A stretch of DNA of 64,000 bases from Shinella pollutisoli (GTDB lineage: Bacteria > Pseudomonadota > Alphaproteobacteria > Rhizobiales > Rhizobiaceae). Every line of letters starts with the position of its first letter. The first letter of the stretch is position 1. Below the pieces are notes generated by a model that had not been told where the DNA came from, did not search any database, and saw only the letters and a program-made list of their open reading frames with translations. This document shows, piece by piece, positions 46,710 through 54,383 of this stretch. A program made the position numbers and the translations under genes. The stretch is taken from positions 1 through 64,000 of the forward strand of contig NZ_JANFDG010000026.1 of assembly GCF_024609765.1 (NCBI RefSeq). The letters are read 5' to 3'.

Positions 46710-48361
46710 AGCGATCCTCTCAGGTAGACGTCGACCGACCGGCGGGGCTCGTCATCGTGACGCCGGCGGGCGGCTTCTGCCTGCGCTGCGGCTGCTCGCG
46801 TGGTTTCGTAGGCGTAGGCGATGAAGTCCTGATTGCTCGCGAAATACATCAGCGCGCCGGCGGGCGCGGTGTCGCCGTGCCGCTCGTATCCATCAGCTCC
46901 AACAGTCCTGTGATCGTCGGGCACTCTGATGATGCCCTTGACATAGGCAAGCCCCTGATGGTCAGCGAGCACATCGGCATCCCGCGGCAAGAGGATGGTC
47001 TTGTCGCTGAAGGCCTCGATATAGGCCGGCATATTCAGCGAATACCATTTCTGGCTCAGCCACACCTCGACGATGCACTCGCCGTAACGCTGGCGTGCTT
47101 TCTCCGCGAGGAAGGCACCGTTGCCCGTGGCATCGAGCGCACCGCCCATCAAGCGCGGCAGACGATCGACGATGTAGAAGAGGATGTCGCGCTGCTGATC
47201 GAAAGGGACGTTCTTCAGCTCCAGAATGAAGCATGCGCGGCGGACAAGGTCCGTGCCGATCTCGGCGGGCATGAAGGCCGTCTTGTCGCCCTTACGCGCA
47301 AAGTCTCCTCCCAGGCAGTGCTCACGCTCCGGATCGAGACGGTCTAGAAGTGGTCTCAAAACCGTTTCACAAAACTCCAGCGCCTGTTCTTCGCGCTCGA
47401 AATCCTCCAAGTCCTTGAATTCGTCCGGCCGATCCCACCGGATGACGGGAATGTCTGCCGACATGCAGCTCTCGATCAGTACCCGCGTCAGCGCCGCGCC
47501 CTCGGCTTCGGCCGGGATGGCGTCCAGCTCCTGGCGCATCTTGGCGGTTCGGTTGCCGTAGGCGCTGCGGATCTCCGCCTCCCACGCCTGTTCCTTCTCC
47601 GCGCTCCAGTCTTCGCCCTTCATCAGGCAGACGCGCCGGTAGAGGCCGTTGCGGACCGCATCGTGGAAGCTGTAGGTGTGGACCTTGAAGCCGTTCTTCC
47701 CGGCCTCGGCCTCCTTGATCAGCTCGTTGAAGGGATTGGAAACGCCGTTGTGGGACGAGATGATGCGGATTTTGCCGCCCCAGATGAGGAGCGCGCCCAC
47801 GGCATCGATGACATCTCGGACGTCGCGGTGGAAGGCCGCCTCGTCGATGACGACGGTGCCCTGCAGGCCGCGGATGTTCTCCGGCCTGGACGAGAGCGCC
47901 TCGATGCGAAAACCCGAGGCGAAGCGGATGATGTAGCTGGAAATCGCTTTCGTCGACCCGTCGGCCTTCTGGTCGAAAAAGATACCGTCCTCGATCGTGA
48001 GCAGCTCGCCGGCCACCGTCTTCGCGAAATGCGCCGCATAGCCGATGAACTCGCGGCCCTTGGGTTTGGTGTCGGGAATGTAGAAGACGTTCTGCCCGCC
48101 GGCCGAGCGCTGCGCTGCGGCGATCAGGGTGCAGTCGAGCGCCTCGGCGAAGGTGATGCCGGTACGTCGCCCCTTCGCGCAGATCTTCAAGGTGCTGTCG
48201 TCGCCGATCCACTCAGCCTGGTGCGCCATCAGGACGCCTTCGGCCAGCGGATCGAGATCGTCCGGGATGTCGGCGCCGCGCGGCAGCTCGGCCGGCAGTT
48301 CCTCCGGATCCATCGCCATGACCGGAGGATCACGCCATTCGCCTCGCGGCAGCTCAGTCAT
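46706..48361 (-). CDS. Terminase large subunit (gp28), 551 aa
   Basis: Packages DNA by ATPase and nuclease action, using headful packaging in Mu. Walker A-like CAKGRRTGIT at about 61-70 and Walker B VVIDEAAFH at about 170-178; the RNase-H-like nuclease region contains LGGDFARKGDKT and LDATGNGAFLAEKA. ATG 48361 overlaps the small terminase end. Confidence 0.95.
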   Translation of the reverse strand: MTELPRGEWRDPPVMAMDPEELPAELPRGADIPDDLDPLAEGVLMAHQAEWIGDDSTLKICAKGRRTGITFAEALDCTLIAAAQRSAGGQNVFYIPDTKPKGREFIGYAAHFAKTVAGELLTIEDGIFFDQKADGSTKAISSYIIRFASGFRIEALSSRPENIRGLQGTVVIDEAAFHRDVRDVIDAVGALLIWGGKIRIISSHNGVSNPFNELIKEAEAGKNGFKVHTYSFHDAVRNGLYRRVCLMKGEDWSAEKEQAWEAEIRSAYGNRTAKMRQELDAIPAEAEGAALTRVLIESCMSADIPVIRWDRPDEFKDLEDFEREEQALEFCETVLRPLLDRLDPEREHCLGGDFARKGDKTAFMPAEIGTDLVRRACFILELKNVPFDQQRDILFYIVDRLPRLMGGALDATGNGAFLAEKARQRYGECIVEVWLSQKWYSLNMPAYIEAFSDKTILLPRDADVLADHQGLAYVKGIIRVPDDHRTVGADGYERHGDTAPAGALMYFASNQDFIAYAYETTRAAAAQAEAARRRHDDEPRRSVDVYLRGSL

Positions 48362-48992
48362 CGCCACTCTCCACCTTCTTTTTCTTCGGGCGGACGCCGA
48401 GGAACTTCTCGCGGGCACGCTTGATCGCTGCCTTGGAGACGCCGGGTTCGCTTTCCAGCAGGTCGAGCGCCGCCTCCGCCTTGGCCTTCATGTCGGCCTC
48501 GATCTGTTTGGCCTTCTGTGCTGCCTCCAGTTTCAGACGGCGGTTCGACGACGTGATCTGCGCGGCCGATGCGGCGCGCAGCGCGTTCGCCAGCTCCATC
48601 GCGCCCTTCGGGCTGATCCCTGCCTCGCCGCTCGACTGGAGCACTTCGAAGATGAGCGTCTTGATCGCCTCGGCCGCGATCAGGGTGAGATCGTCGGACC
48701 CGGCCGCATCCATCCGATCCGACAGGGTGGCGGCGATCTCGCGGGTCTGCTCCAGCCGGCGCGAGAGCATGGCCAGGCGGATCGAATAGCGGTTGAACGC
48801 AGAAAACGAAGGGATGTCGAAGGCAAGGCCCTGCTCGCCCTGGAGCGCGATCAGCTTCTCCTTGAAATCGCCGTAGATATCGACCTGTGAACGTTCGCGG
48901 CCGGCCAACTCCTGCTGGGCCCAGGCAACGATATCGTCGCACTCGTCCGGCAGCATATCGATTGCGGTGAGACGGCCGCGCCCCCTGGCCAT
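48354..48992 (-). CDS. Terminase small subunit (gp27, DUF3486), 212 aa
   Basis: Recognises the packaging site. DUF3486 features: GRGRLTAIDMLPDECDDIVAWAQ and an N-terminal helix-turn-helix, then IPSFSAFNRYSIRLAMLSRRLEQ, and a long basic helical C-terminus (KKKKVESGDD). Confidence 0.92.
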   Translation of the reverse strand: MARGRGRLTAIDMLPDECDDIVAWAQQELAGRERSQVDIYGDFKEKLIALQGEQGLAFDIPSFSAFNRYSIRLAMLSRRLEQTREIAATLSDRMDAAGSDDLTLIAAEAIKTLIFEVLQSSGEAGISPKGAMELANALRAASAAQITSSNRRLKLEAAQKAKQIEADMKAKAEAALDLLESEPGVSKAAIKRAREKFLGVRPKKKKVESGDD

Positions 48993-48993
48993 G

Positions 48994-49299
48994 CTACACC
49001 CGATCGCGAGCGCTGGGGGGCTGCACGCCCGGTATGGTGACGATGCCTTGGAGATGGTATTCGCCCCGCTCCGCCAGTCGGGCGATCTTGACGGTATCCG
49101 CCTGCAGCAGGGTGACGGCGTTCATGTCGCGCAGGTAGAGGTACTGGACTTCCACCCACTCACGCGGCTTGTCGATCCAGAGCTTCGTCAGCAGGATCTT
49201 CTGCATCCTGGCCGACGACATGGCCTTGTTGTCCTCGTTGGCGAGTTCCCTGAGGATGGCGAGACGGGCTTCTTCTTCCATGATGCTCTCCAAGCTCAC
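48994..49299 (-). CDS. gp26-like phage protein, 101 aa
   Basis: Mu gp26 family: EARLAILRELANEDNKAMSSARMQKIL, DKPREWVEVQYLYLRDMNAVTL, GEYHLQGIVTIPGVQPP. Winged-helix-like, just before the terminase genes. GTG start overlapping the gp25 stop (GTGA). Confidence 0.85.
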   Translation of the reverse strand: MSLESIMEEEARLAILRELANEDNKAMSSARMQKILLTKLWIDKPREWVEVQYLYLRDMNAVTLLQADTVKIARLAERGEYHLQGIVTIPGVQPPSARDRV

Positions 49300-49631
49300 T
49301 TCTGCGCCTGTTCCAGCAGGAATTCCTGCAGCCGGCCGCTGGTCGCGGCGATCGGCTTCAGCCGCTCGTCGAGCGTGTCGAGGCGGCCGGAGATCTTCTC
49401 CATCGTCAGTTCCAGGCGGTGCGCCGTGTCCCGGTCCGGCATGTGGCGCATCTCGCTCTCAAGCGTCTGGACGCGGCGGTCGTATTCGACGAGCTTGCTC
49501 TCGGCCTTCGTCAAGCGCTCGTCGAGCTTCTTCTCGCCTGACGACAGGATGGATCGGACCTGCGTGCCGAGTGCGATGAGGGAAAGCACAAAGGCGACGA
49601 TCGGCGTGGCGGTCGCGATATCGAAATTCAT
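49296..49631 (-). CDS. gp25-like membrane coiled-coil protein (DUF2730), 111 aa
   Basis: One N-terminal membrane segment (IVAFVLSLIALGTQVRSIL) and a coiled coil at about 35-105. DUF2730 family of Mu-like phages, in the lysis region; may be a spanin-like or lysis accessory protein. ATG overlaps the stop of the 28-aa peptide. Confidence 0.82.
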   Translation of the reverse strand: MNFDIATATPIVAFVLSLIALGTQVRSILSSGEKKLDERLTKAESKLVEYDRRVQTLESEMRHMPDRDTAHRLELTMEKISGRLDTLDERLKPIAATSGRLQEFLLEQAQK

Positions 49632-49714
49632 GGGAAGGTATCCGGCGCGAATGTCAGGACGAGCGTGGCGGCGAATATCATCGCCGCCACGACGAGAAGG
49701 GCTGCGATCCGCAT
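49628..49714 (-). CDS. Micro-protein, one membrane segment, 28 aa
   Basis: Starts at the TGATG junction after the holin-like gene and ends in an ATGA junction with gp25, so it is coupled on both sides. Almost all hydrophobic (IAALLVVAAMIFAATLVLTFA). Coupling on both ends and position between lysis genes argue that it is real. Confidence 0.5.
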   Translation of the reverse strand: MRIAALLVVAAMIFAATLVLTFAPDTFP

Positions 49715-50022
49715 CACAGCACCTTGAGGGCCGCCATGTGAGGCCGCAGCAGCTCTTCGATTCGCTGTCGGGTGCTGATCCCGAACGCGTCGAGCGCATC
49801 CGGAGCCGCCTTGCGGACATAGATCACCGCCTCGTCGATCGAGCCGCCGGCAAGCATCAGCTTGGCCGCATTGCCGAGCGCGCTCTGAAGCGTCGCCATA
49901 TGCTTGCCTTCAATTTGGACGCCGGCATAGCGCCGAAACGTGACCAGGACGAAGCCGATCAGCACCGGCAAGAGCAGGTCGATGAGAAGTGGAAGGACGT
50001 GGATCAGGAAGAGGTCGCGCAT
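49714..50022 (-). CDS. Putative holin-like protein, 102 aa
   Basis: N-terminal membrane segment (HVLPLLIDLLLPVLIGFVLV) followed by about 75 soluble residues with VQIEGKHMATLQSALGNAAKL and VIYVRKAAPDALDAFG, the pattern of LLH-type phage holins. Next to the endolysin, with AAAGGAAA ahead of ATG. Confidence 0.7.
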   Translation of the reverse strand: MRDLFLIHVLPLLIDLLLPVLIGFVLVTFRRYAGVQIEGKHMATLQSALGNAAKLMLAGGSIDEAVIYVRKAAPDALDAFGISTRQRIEELLRPHMAALKVL

Positions 50023-50036
50023 GTGCGCTTTCCTTT

Positions 50037-50735
50037 CTACCGGGTTGCGGCTGCGCCGGAGATCTTGACGGCGGAGCCCTTGAGGGCCGGATAGGCCTTG
50101 ACGGGATAGGACCGTGGCCAGCGCCACCCGATGAAATCCGAGCGTGCGAAGGTTGCGACGGTGATGGCGTTGGACTGGTTGCCACCGAGCAGATGGACGG
50201 TCGAGCCGGTGAAGCCGGCGACGATGCCGACGTGGCCCGAGGACGGATCCCACCGGATCACGCCGATCGAGCCGACGATCGGGTCCTTCACGTCGACGCC
50301 GAAGGTATTCCAGGCCTGCGCCCAGAAGGGATTGGACGGTACGGGCTCGCTCGGCAGGGTCTTGGCGATGCAGGTCTCGATCGCGTCGCCGCACCAGGGT
50401 AGCTTCGCCGGGTTGCCCAGGAACCGGCCGAAGCGCAGCCATTCGGCGAGCGTCTTGTTGTCCCGCACCTCGTGCAGCCCCATGCGGCGGTGCATCTCCG
50501 CCATCCAGGGCGGCATCGTCTCGGCGGGCGCCGGCGCGGCCGGCACGCCCTTGGCGACGGCGGCTTTGAGAGCGGCGATGGTGGCTGCGTCGGAAACGCA
50601 GGTGGCCGGCAGGCCGTAGGCGATCTGGAACTGCTTGAGCGCGGCGACGGACAGGGCGCCCCAGTCACCGTCGATCTCGGCCTTGTAGTAGCCGAGCTCC
50701 TTGAGCCGGGTCTGCAGCCAGATAACGAAATCCAT
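50037..50735 (-). CDS. Endolysin: peptidoglycan-binding plus Cys/His peptidase (TIGR02594-like), 232 aa
   Basis: Residues 1-55 are a PG_binding_1 domain (WLQTRLKELGYYKAEIDGDW). Residues about 75-205 are a NlpC/P60-CHAP-type peptidase of the TIGR02594 group with C115 in LPWCGD and H168 in SSGHVGIV; it probably cuts peptide stems. GGAGG is eight bases before ATG 50735. First gene after the predicted late promoter, like lys in Mu. Confidence 0.9.
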   Translation of the reverse strand: MDFVIWLQTRLKELGYYKAEIDGDWGALSVAALKQFQIAYGLPATCVSDAATIAALKAAVAKGVPAAPAPAETMPPWMAEMHRRMGLHEVRDNKTLAEWLRFGRFLGNPAKLPWCGDAIETCIAKTLPSEPVPSNPFWAQAWNTFGVDVKDPIVGSIGVIRWDPSSGHVGIVAGFTGSTVHLLGGNQSNAITVATFARSDFIGWRWPRSYPVKAYPALKGSAVKISGAAATR

Positions 50736-50783
50736 GAGAAAACCTCCGGGAGGAAGCGCCCGCAGATGGGCGGCATCGGAGGC

Positions 50784-50833
50784 AAACTACCCTCGCAGAG
50801 GGTGCAGGGTTCATGCCCGCCATGGCGGGCATG
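50784..50833 (-). promoter_or_regulatory. Predicted late promoter before the endolysin
   Basis: Palindrome arms CATGCCCGCC and GGCGGGCATG (50812-50833), then AAC, 19 bases and TAGTTT (50789-50784) on the minus strand. Lies between the Mor/C-type gene and the endolysin, the place of Plys in Mu. Leader of about 42 bases with a Shine-Dalgarno. Confidence 0.72.
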
Positions 50834-50836
50834 TGG

Positions 50837-51226
50837 CTATTCTTCGTCGCCGAGCAGATCGAGAAGACTGGTTTGTCGCGGGTCCTTCGGCCTTGCAAAG
50901 GCCTTGGGTGAGCGCCTTTTCCCACGCCGAACAATCTTGTCGACCGAGCTTTCCGTGCAACCGAGCGCCTTGGCGATGTCGCGGTTGCTCATGCCGGCCT
51001 GCCTATACCGGCCGGCCCGGAGCTCGCGGGCGAGCGGAACCCGTATATATCCGCCTGGATATCGCTTGGAAAGCCGGGTGGCGATGTCGGAACCGACGAT
51101 GGTGGTCAGCTCGGATCTGGCGATGTCGCCGGGCACGAACAGGCGCAGCCCGCCATAGTGCTCGACCAGCGTCACGAAATCGGCTTCGCCGAGAATGTCC
51201 AGCAGCTCGTTAGTGAGGTCGGCCAT
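50837..51226 (-). CDS. Mor/C-type late activator, 129 aa
   Basis: Mor/C family DNA-binding activator: N-terminal dimerisation part, the beta-strand region LRLFVPGDIA...YPGGYIRVPLARELRAGRYRQ, and a helix-turn-helix (MSNRDIAKALGCTESSVDKIV). Family members activate middle (Mor) or late (C) Mu promoters by binding dyads near -40. Only one such gene is seen. ATG 51226 has GGAGG five bases upstream; a GTG at 51238 is less likely. Confidence 0.92.
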   Translation of the reverse strand: MADLTNELLDILGEADFVTLVEHYGGLRLFVPGDIARSELTTIVGSDIATRLSKRYPGGYIRVPLARELRAGRYRQAGMSNRDIAKALGCTESSVDKIVRRGKRRSPKAFARPKDPRQTSLLDLLGDEE

Positions 51227-51422
51227 GCCGGCCTCCACCCAGTTGCGTCTCCAGGACGATGAGACGTAGCGTCAGCACGCGCAGCCGCTCTTCGAGCGAG
51301 ATCCGCTTGTGGGCATGAGGGCGGAGTCTCGCTATCCGCTCGCGTAGGCGCTCGCGATCCTGCAGTGCCCGCTCGTGCTCTGCCTGGAGCTGCCAGTTGA
51401 AAAGCGGAAGCGGAGTCGTCAT
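51210..51422 (-). CDS. Small basic helical phage protein, 70 aa
   Basis: Two predicted helices (QAEHERALQDRERLRERIARL and LEERLRVLTLRLIVLETQL), very Arg-rich. Overlaps the Mor/C-type gene by 17 bases. No family recognised; perhaps a regulator or DNA-associated peptide. Confidence 0.6.
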   Translation of the reverse strand: MTTPLPLFNWQLQAEHERALQDRERLRERIARLRPHAHKRISLEERLRVLTLRLIVLETQLGGGRHGRPH

Positions 51423-51460
51423 TAGTTGAGTACTCCGTTTGCAAGCCGAGAGAATGATCG

Positions 51461-51841
51461 ATGAGAATCGCCGTTGTCGCCTGCACCCTCGTCCTCTCGA
51501 TCACGGCAACGGAAGCGGCGGAGGAAACCCGATCGCGGGCGGAGATCATCTCCAGCGGCCTTGGTATCTTGGCCGCTTTGACTGCTAGATGCGGAGACTT
51601 TTCTATCGACGAAGACCGTCTCGCGGCGTTCTTGCAGAGTGAGGAGATGCCGGACCCGCGGAGGAACGCCGACCTCGATGAACACTGGTCCAGCGGTTCG
51701 CTCAAAATGGAGCGAGAATTCAAACTTCTGGAATACGAAGGACGGGATGACAGGCAGATATCGGCATGGGCCTGCGCCAGTGTTCTCAAGGGGCTCGCGG
51801 ACCCTGAGAACATCTACCGTGATGTGGTCGTCAGAAACTGA
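51461..51841 (+). CDS. Exported small protein, phage moron candidate, 126 aa
   Basis: The only gene on the + strand inside the phage middle region. A signal peptide (RIAVVACTLVLSITATEAA) is followed by a soluble domain with two Cys (ARCGDF, WACAS). The lower GC and independent orientation mark it as cargo (moron) that could alter the lysogen's envelope. GAGAGAA is upstream of ATG. Confidence 0.6.
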   Translation: MRIAVVACTLVLSITATEAAEETRSRAEIISSGLGILAALTARCGDFSIDEDRLAAFLQSEEMPDPRRNADLDEHWSSGSLKMEREFKLLEYEGRDDRQISAWACASVLKGLADPENIYRDVVVRN

Positions 51842-51873
51842 CGCATGCTCAGTCACGATATGGGGCAGCGTCG

Positions 51874-52116
51874 TCATCTGCCACCTCCTGGGCGCGTCGG
51901 CCACGTGGCCTTGAGCGCGGTGATGACGGTGGTGTCTCCGTCCCTGGTGGCGAGGACGAACTTGACGTGCTCGACCACGACGCCGATCGCGCCGAGCTGC
52001 GCACCGGTCGCGCACTGGCCGGCGATGTGACGGCGGATCGCCTCCACATCAAGCCCGTGGGCGCGCTCCAGGTAGCGCAGGACGGCATGGTCGGTGACCT
52101 GGACGGGAGGAGTCAT
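51874..52116 (-). CDS. Small phage protein, 80 aa
   Basis: Opens PPVQVTDHAVLRYLERAHGLDVEAIRRHIAG, then VVEHVKFVLATRDGDTTVITAL: a pattern shared with short phage and toxin-antitoxin-neighbour proteins of DUF4258-like type (HA.LRyLER motif). ATG overlaps the methylase stop (ATGA). Function unknown. Confidence 0.6.
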   Translation of the reverse strand: MTPPVQVTDHAVLRYLERAHGLDVEAIRRHIAGQCATGAQLGAIGVVVEHVKFVLATRDGDTTVITALKATWPTRPGGGR

Positions 52117-52847
52117 CCGAACAGCCCCCCGAAATGATCGGGCCTTTCGCCCTGCTTGCGCAGTTTCGCGCGGCGGGCGGCCTCGCCCGGCGTGGCAAGC
52201 GCGAGATCCTCGATGCGGGAATATTTCCGCGCCATCCCGGGCGGCAGGTGGAAGACGGGCTGCGGCGCCATGCCCTTGATCCACACGAACCAGGCGTAGT
52301 CCGTCGCGCTGGAAGCCTCCGGGTCCCAAGCGCCCTCGATGAGCGAGACACGCTCGGCGAACGCGCAGAGATAGGTGACCGGCTGCGGCCGGTAGATGCT
52401 GGTGTAGCGGTCCTGCCCGGCAAGGAAACCGAGCCGGCAGAAGAAGGCCACGCCCTCGGCCGCGATCGTTATGGCCCGCTCGAAGAAGGTGGAGGCCACG
52501 TTGAAGGGCGGGTTGGTAATGATCCAGTCCGGCCGCTCTATGCCATCGGCTGCCAGCGTCGCCGGCGTCTCGAAGAGAAAATCGCGGATCGGCGGATTGA
52601 TCCCCCAATCCGCGACGTCCGAATAGTCGACAGCGCCGAACACCTCGCCGAGCGGTCCGAGCAGGTGCCCGCCGCCGGCGGCCGGGTCGCGCACGCGCTT
52701 TCGGCCAAGGTCGAGGCCGAGGGGCAACAGAAGCTCGTGCAGAGGCGCGCGCGCCGCCCAGGGCGGCGTCGGGAAATAGTCCAGCGCATCCTTTGGCGAT
52801 GTGCGGGACTGCATCACGGCACTGGACTGGCGGGCGCTGGAGGTCAC
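52113..52847 (-). CDS. Adenine-specific DNA methyltransferase, 244 aa
   Basis: S-adenosylmethionine-binding motif I DPAAGGG at about 54-60 and catalytic motif NPPF (112-115, in IITNPPFN), the N6-adenine pattern; start of motif X in YFPTPPWAAR. No partner endonuclease, so probably an orphan methylase for anti-restriction or for tuning host regulation. GTG start (GTGA overlap with the upstream gene). Confidence 0.88.
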   Translation of the reverse strand: MTSSARQSSAVMQSRTSPKDALDYFPTPPWAARAPLHELLLPLGLDLGRKRVRDPAAGGGHLLGPLGEVFGAVDYSDVADWGINPPIRDFLFETPATLAADGIERPDWIITNPPFNVASTFFERAITIAAEGVAFFCRLGFLAGQDRYTSIYRPQPVTYLCAFAERVSLIEGAWDPEASSATDYAWFVWIKGMAPQPVFHLPPGMARKYSRIEDLALATPGEAARRAKLRKQGERPDHFGGLFG

Positions 52848-53035
52848 GGCGTCGGGACCTCCTGCGCGGCGAGCTCGTGAAACTCCAGCGCCAGCTCCGC
52901 AAGCCGGTGCGCGGCGGCCAGCGGGCCCACCCTGTGGGCGAGGATGGCCGCGGCCGACGCAAGTTCCTCCTGGGCAGCCGCAACGGTCCGCTCGGCATCG
53001 TCGATGATAGCCTGCAGGGTGGAGATGTCCGACAT
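52844..53035 (-). CDS. Small helical phage protein, 63 aa
   Basis: Ala-rich, wholly helical (LQAIIDDAERTVAAAQEELASAAAIL), ends overlapping the methylase start. No family recognised. Confidence 0.55.
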   Translation of the reverse strand: MSDISTLQAIIDDAERTVAAAQEELASAAAILAHRVGPLAAAHRLAELALEFHELAAQEVPTP

Positions 53036-53038
53036 GCC

Positions 53039-53254
53039 TCACTCCATCATCTGCATGCCGCAACCGCCGTCGCAGGCCATGTGCAAGTGATTGCGCGCGC
53101 CGGCAAGCGTGGCCCGGATGGTGCCACCGCAGCGCGGGCAGACGCAGCGGGCGCGCTTCAGGCCCTTCTTGTTCATCACGCTCTTGAGCTTCATGCCGGT
53201 GGCGAGGACCTCGGCGATCCCCTTCGTGTCGATTTTTTGCACTGGCCTGGTCAT
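53039..53254 (-). CDS. Small zinc-ribbon phage protein, 71 aa
   Basis: Basic N-terminus (GMKLKSVMNKKGLKRARC), then CVCPRCGG and CDGGCGMQM as a likely zinc ribbon, followed by a short end. ATG overlaps GemA stop. Role unknown; such proteins often bind RNA polymerase or DNA. Confidence 0.7.
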   Translation of the reverse strand: MTRPVQKIDTKGIAEVLATGMKLKSVMNKKGLKRARCVCPRCGGTIRATLAGARNHLHMACDGGCGMQMME

Positions 53255-53907
53255 GTCCGCTTTCCCTTCTTCGCCGCGCGGACCTCTTCGCCGAGCGCGT
53301 TCATGACTGCCTGCCAGTCCTTGGGCTTCAGATCGCCGAGCCACGCACGGCGAACGCCGAGGATCGAATAGACGACCTCGTCGAAACCGCGGCGCAGGAT
53401 CAGATCGACGCCCGGATGGAGGATGCGCCATTGCGCCCAGGCGATCTTGGCGCCATCGGCTGCGAGCCACTCCTGGCCGCAGGTCGTGCCGAACCGGACA
53501 CCCGCCTCCCGCTTCAGCCACGCCTTGAGCCCCTCGACGGCGGCGCGGCCATCGGCCGGGTCGTGGAGGAAGCGCGTATCGTCGACGCCGGTCTGATCCT
53601 TGACGAAGCCAAGCATGGCCCTGTCGTCGCGGTCGTGGATGACGCCGAGGTTCCAACCGGCGATCCAGAGCGCCTGCAATTTTTTCGCGTATTTGCCGGT
53701 GAGCTGGCGTCGGCCGGCCGGCCGAGCGTCGGCCGAGGCAAAGCCGAGCCGGCGCAGCTCCGCCAGCACGGCGTCCTGCTGGGCCGGCTTCATCAGCGAC
53801 AGCCGCGGCTCGCCCGTCACGCGGACATAGAGCGACCGCTTGTCATCGTCCTCGGTGATGCCGAGTTGGCGGAAGCCGGTATGGATGGCACGAATTGCGG
53901 TGCTCAC
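53251..53907 (-). CDS. GemA-like regulatory protein (DUF1018, Mu gp16), 218 aa
   Basis: Mu gp16/GemA family: AIRAIHTGFRQLGITEDDDKRSLYVRVTGEPRLSLM and the ELRRLGF helix. In Mu, GemA affects host gene expression and DNA topology-related functions. Normal position before the late activator. Confidence 0.88.
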   Translation of the reverse strand: MSTAIRAIHTGFRQLGITEDDDKRSLYVRVTGEPRLSLMKPAQQDAVLAELRRLGFASADARPAGRRQLTGKYAKKLQALWIAGWNLGVIHDRDDRAMLGFVKDQTGVDDTRFLHDPADGRAAVEGLKAWLKREAGVRFGTTCGQEWLAADGAKIAWAQWRILHPGVDLILRRGFDEVVYSILGVRRAWLGDLKPKDWQAVMNALGEEVRAAKKGKRT

Positions 53908-54383
53908 AGTCCCGCCTCCTCAAGCAAGGTTGCCGCCTGCTCCGAGATCTCGGGCCGGAAAAAGCCGAGCCGGATTTCCAGCGGAGACGAAAAGCCACCG
54001 ACCTCGTCCCGGCCGGTCAGCAGCGGCGTGTCGATGCAGGCTGCGAGGCAAGTTGCCAGCCGGCGCTCCAGCGGCTCGACGGTCGGAACGTCGACGCCCA
54101 TCTCGCGGTCGATCGCGCGATCCAGGTCCTCGCCGCCGAGAATCCGGTTTTCCGGTATCTGGCCGGCGAATATCCCCCCGCAGGCAATGTCGATCGCCCG
54201 CGTCTGGCGGTCGCGCAGGTGGCGATAGCGGGCGGCATCCTTCACGAGCTGCTCGTGCAGGTAATCGGCACATCGAGAGCAAAGGTCGTTATCGTGCCAG
54301 CAGAGGGGCTGACCGTCGATCTCCATCCCGGGTTCGATATGGTCGATGCCGCACTCGCGGCATTTGCGAGCCGTGGCCGTCAT
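53904..54383 (-). CDS. Unrecognised phage protein with Cys cluster, 159 aa
   Basis: Starts with CRECGIDHIEPGM and CSRCADYLHEQLV, two Cys pairs that could form a zinc site, then a helical domain (LATCLAACIDTPLL, FFRPEISEQAATLLEEAGL). Overlaps neighbours at both ends. I cannot name it. Confidence 0.65.
   Translation of the reverse strand: MTATARKCRECGIDHIEPGMEIDGQPLCWHDNDLCSRCADYLHEQLVKDAARYRHLRDRQTRAIDIACGGIFAGQIPENRILGGEDLDRAIDREMGVDVPTVEPLERRLATCLAACIDTPLLTGRDEVGGFSSPLEIRLGFFRPEISEQAATLLEEAGL

Noticed and set aside
30907-50833. Peptide PAMAGM / PALAGM read through the three palindromes as protein starts
   Set aside because: The repeated residues come from the palindromic DNA itself; better starts lie downstream at the genes.
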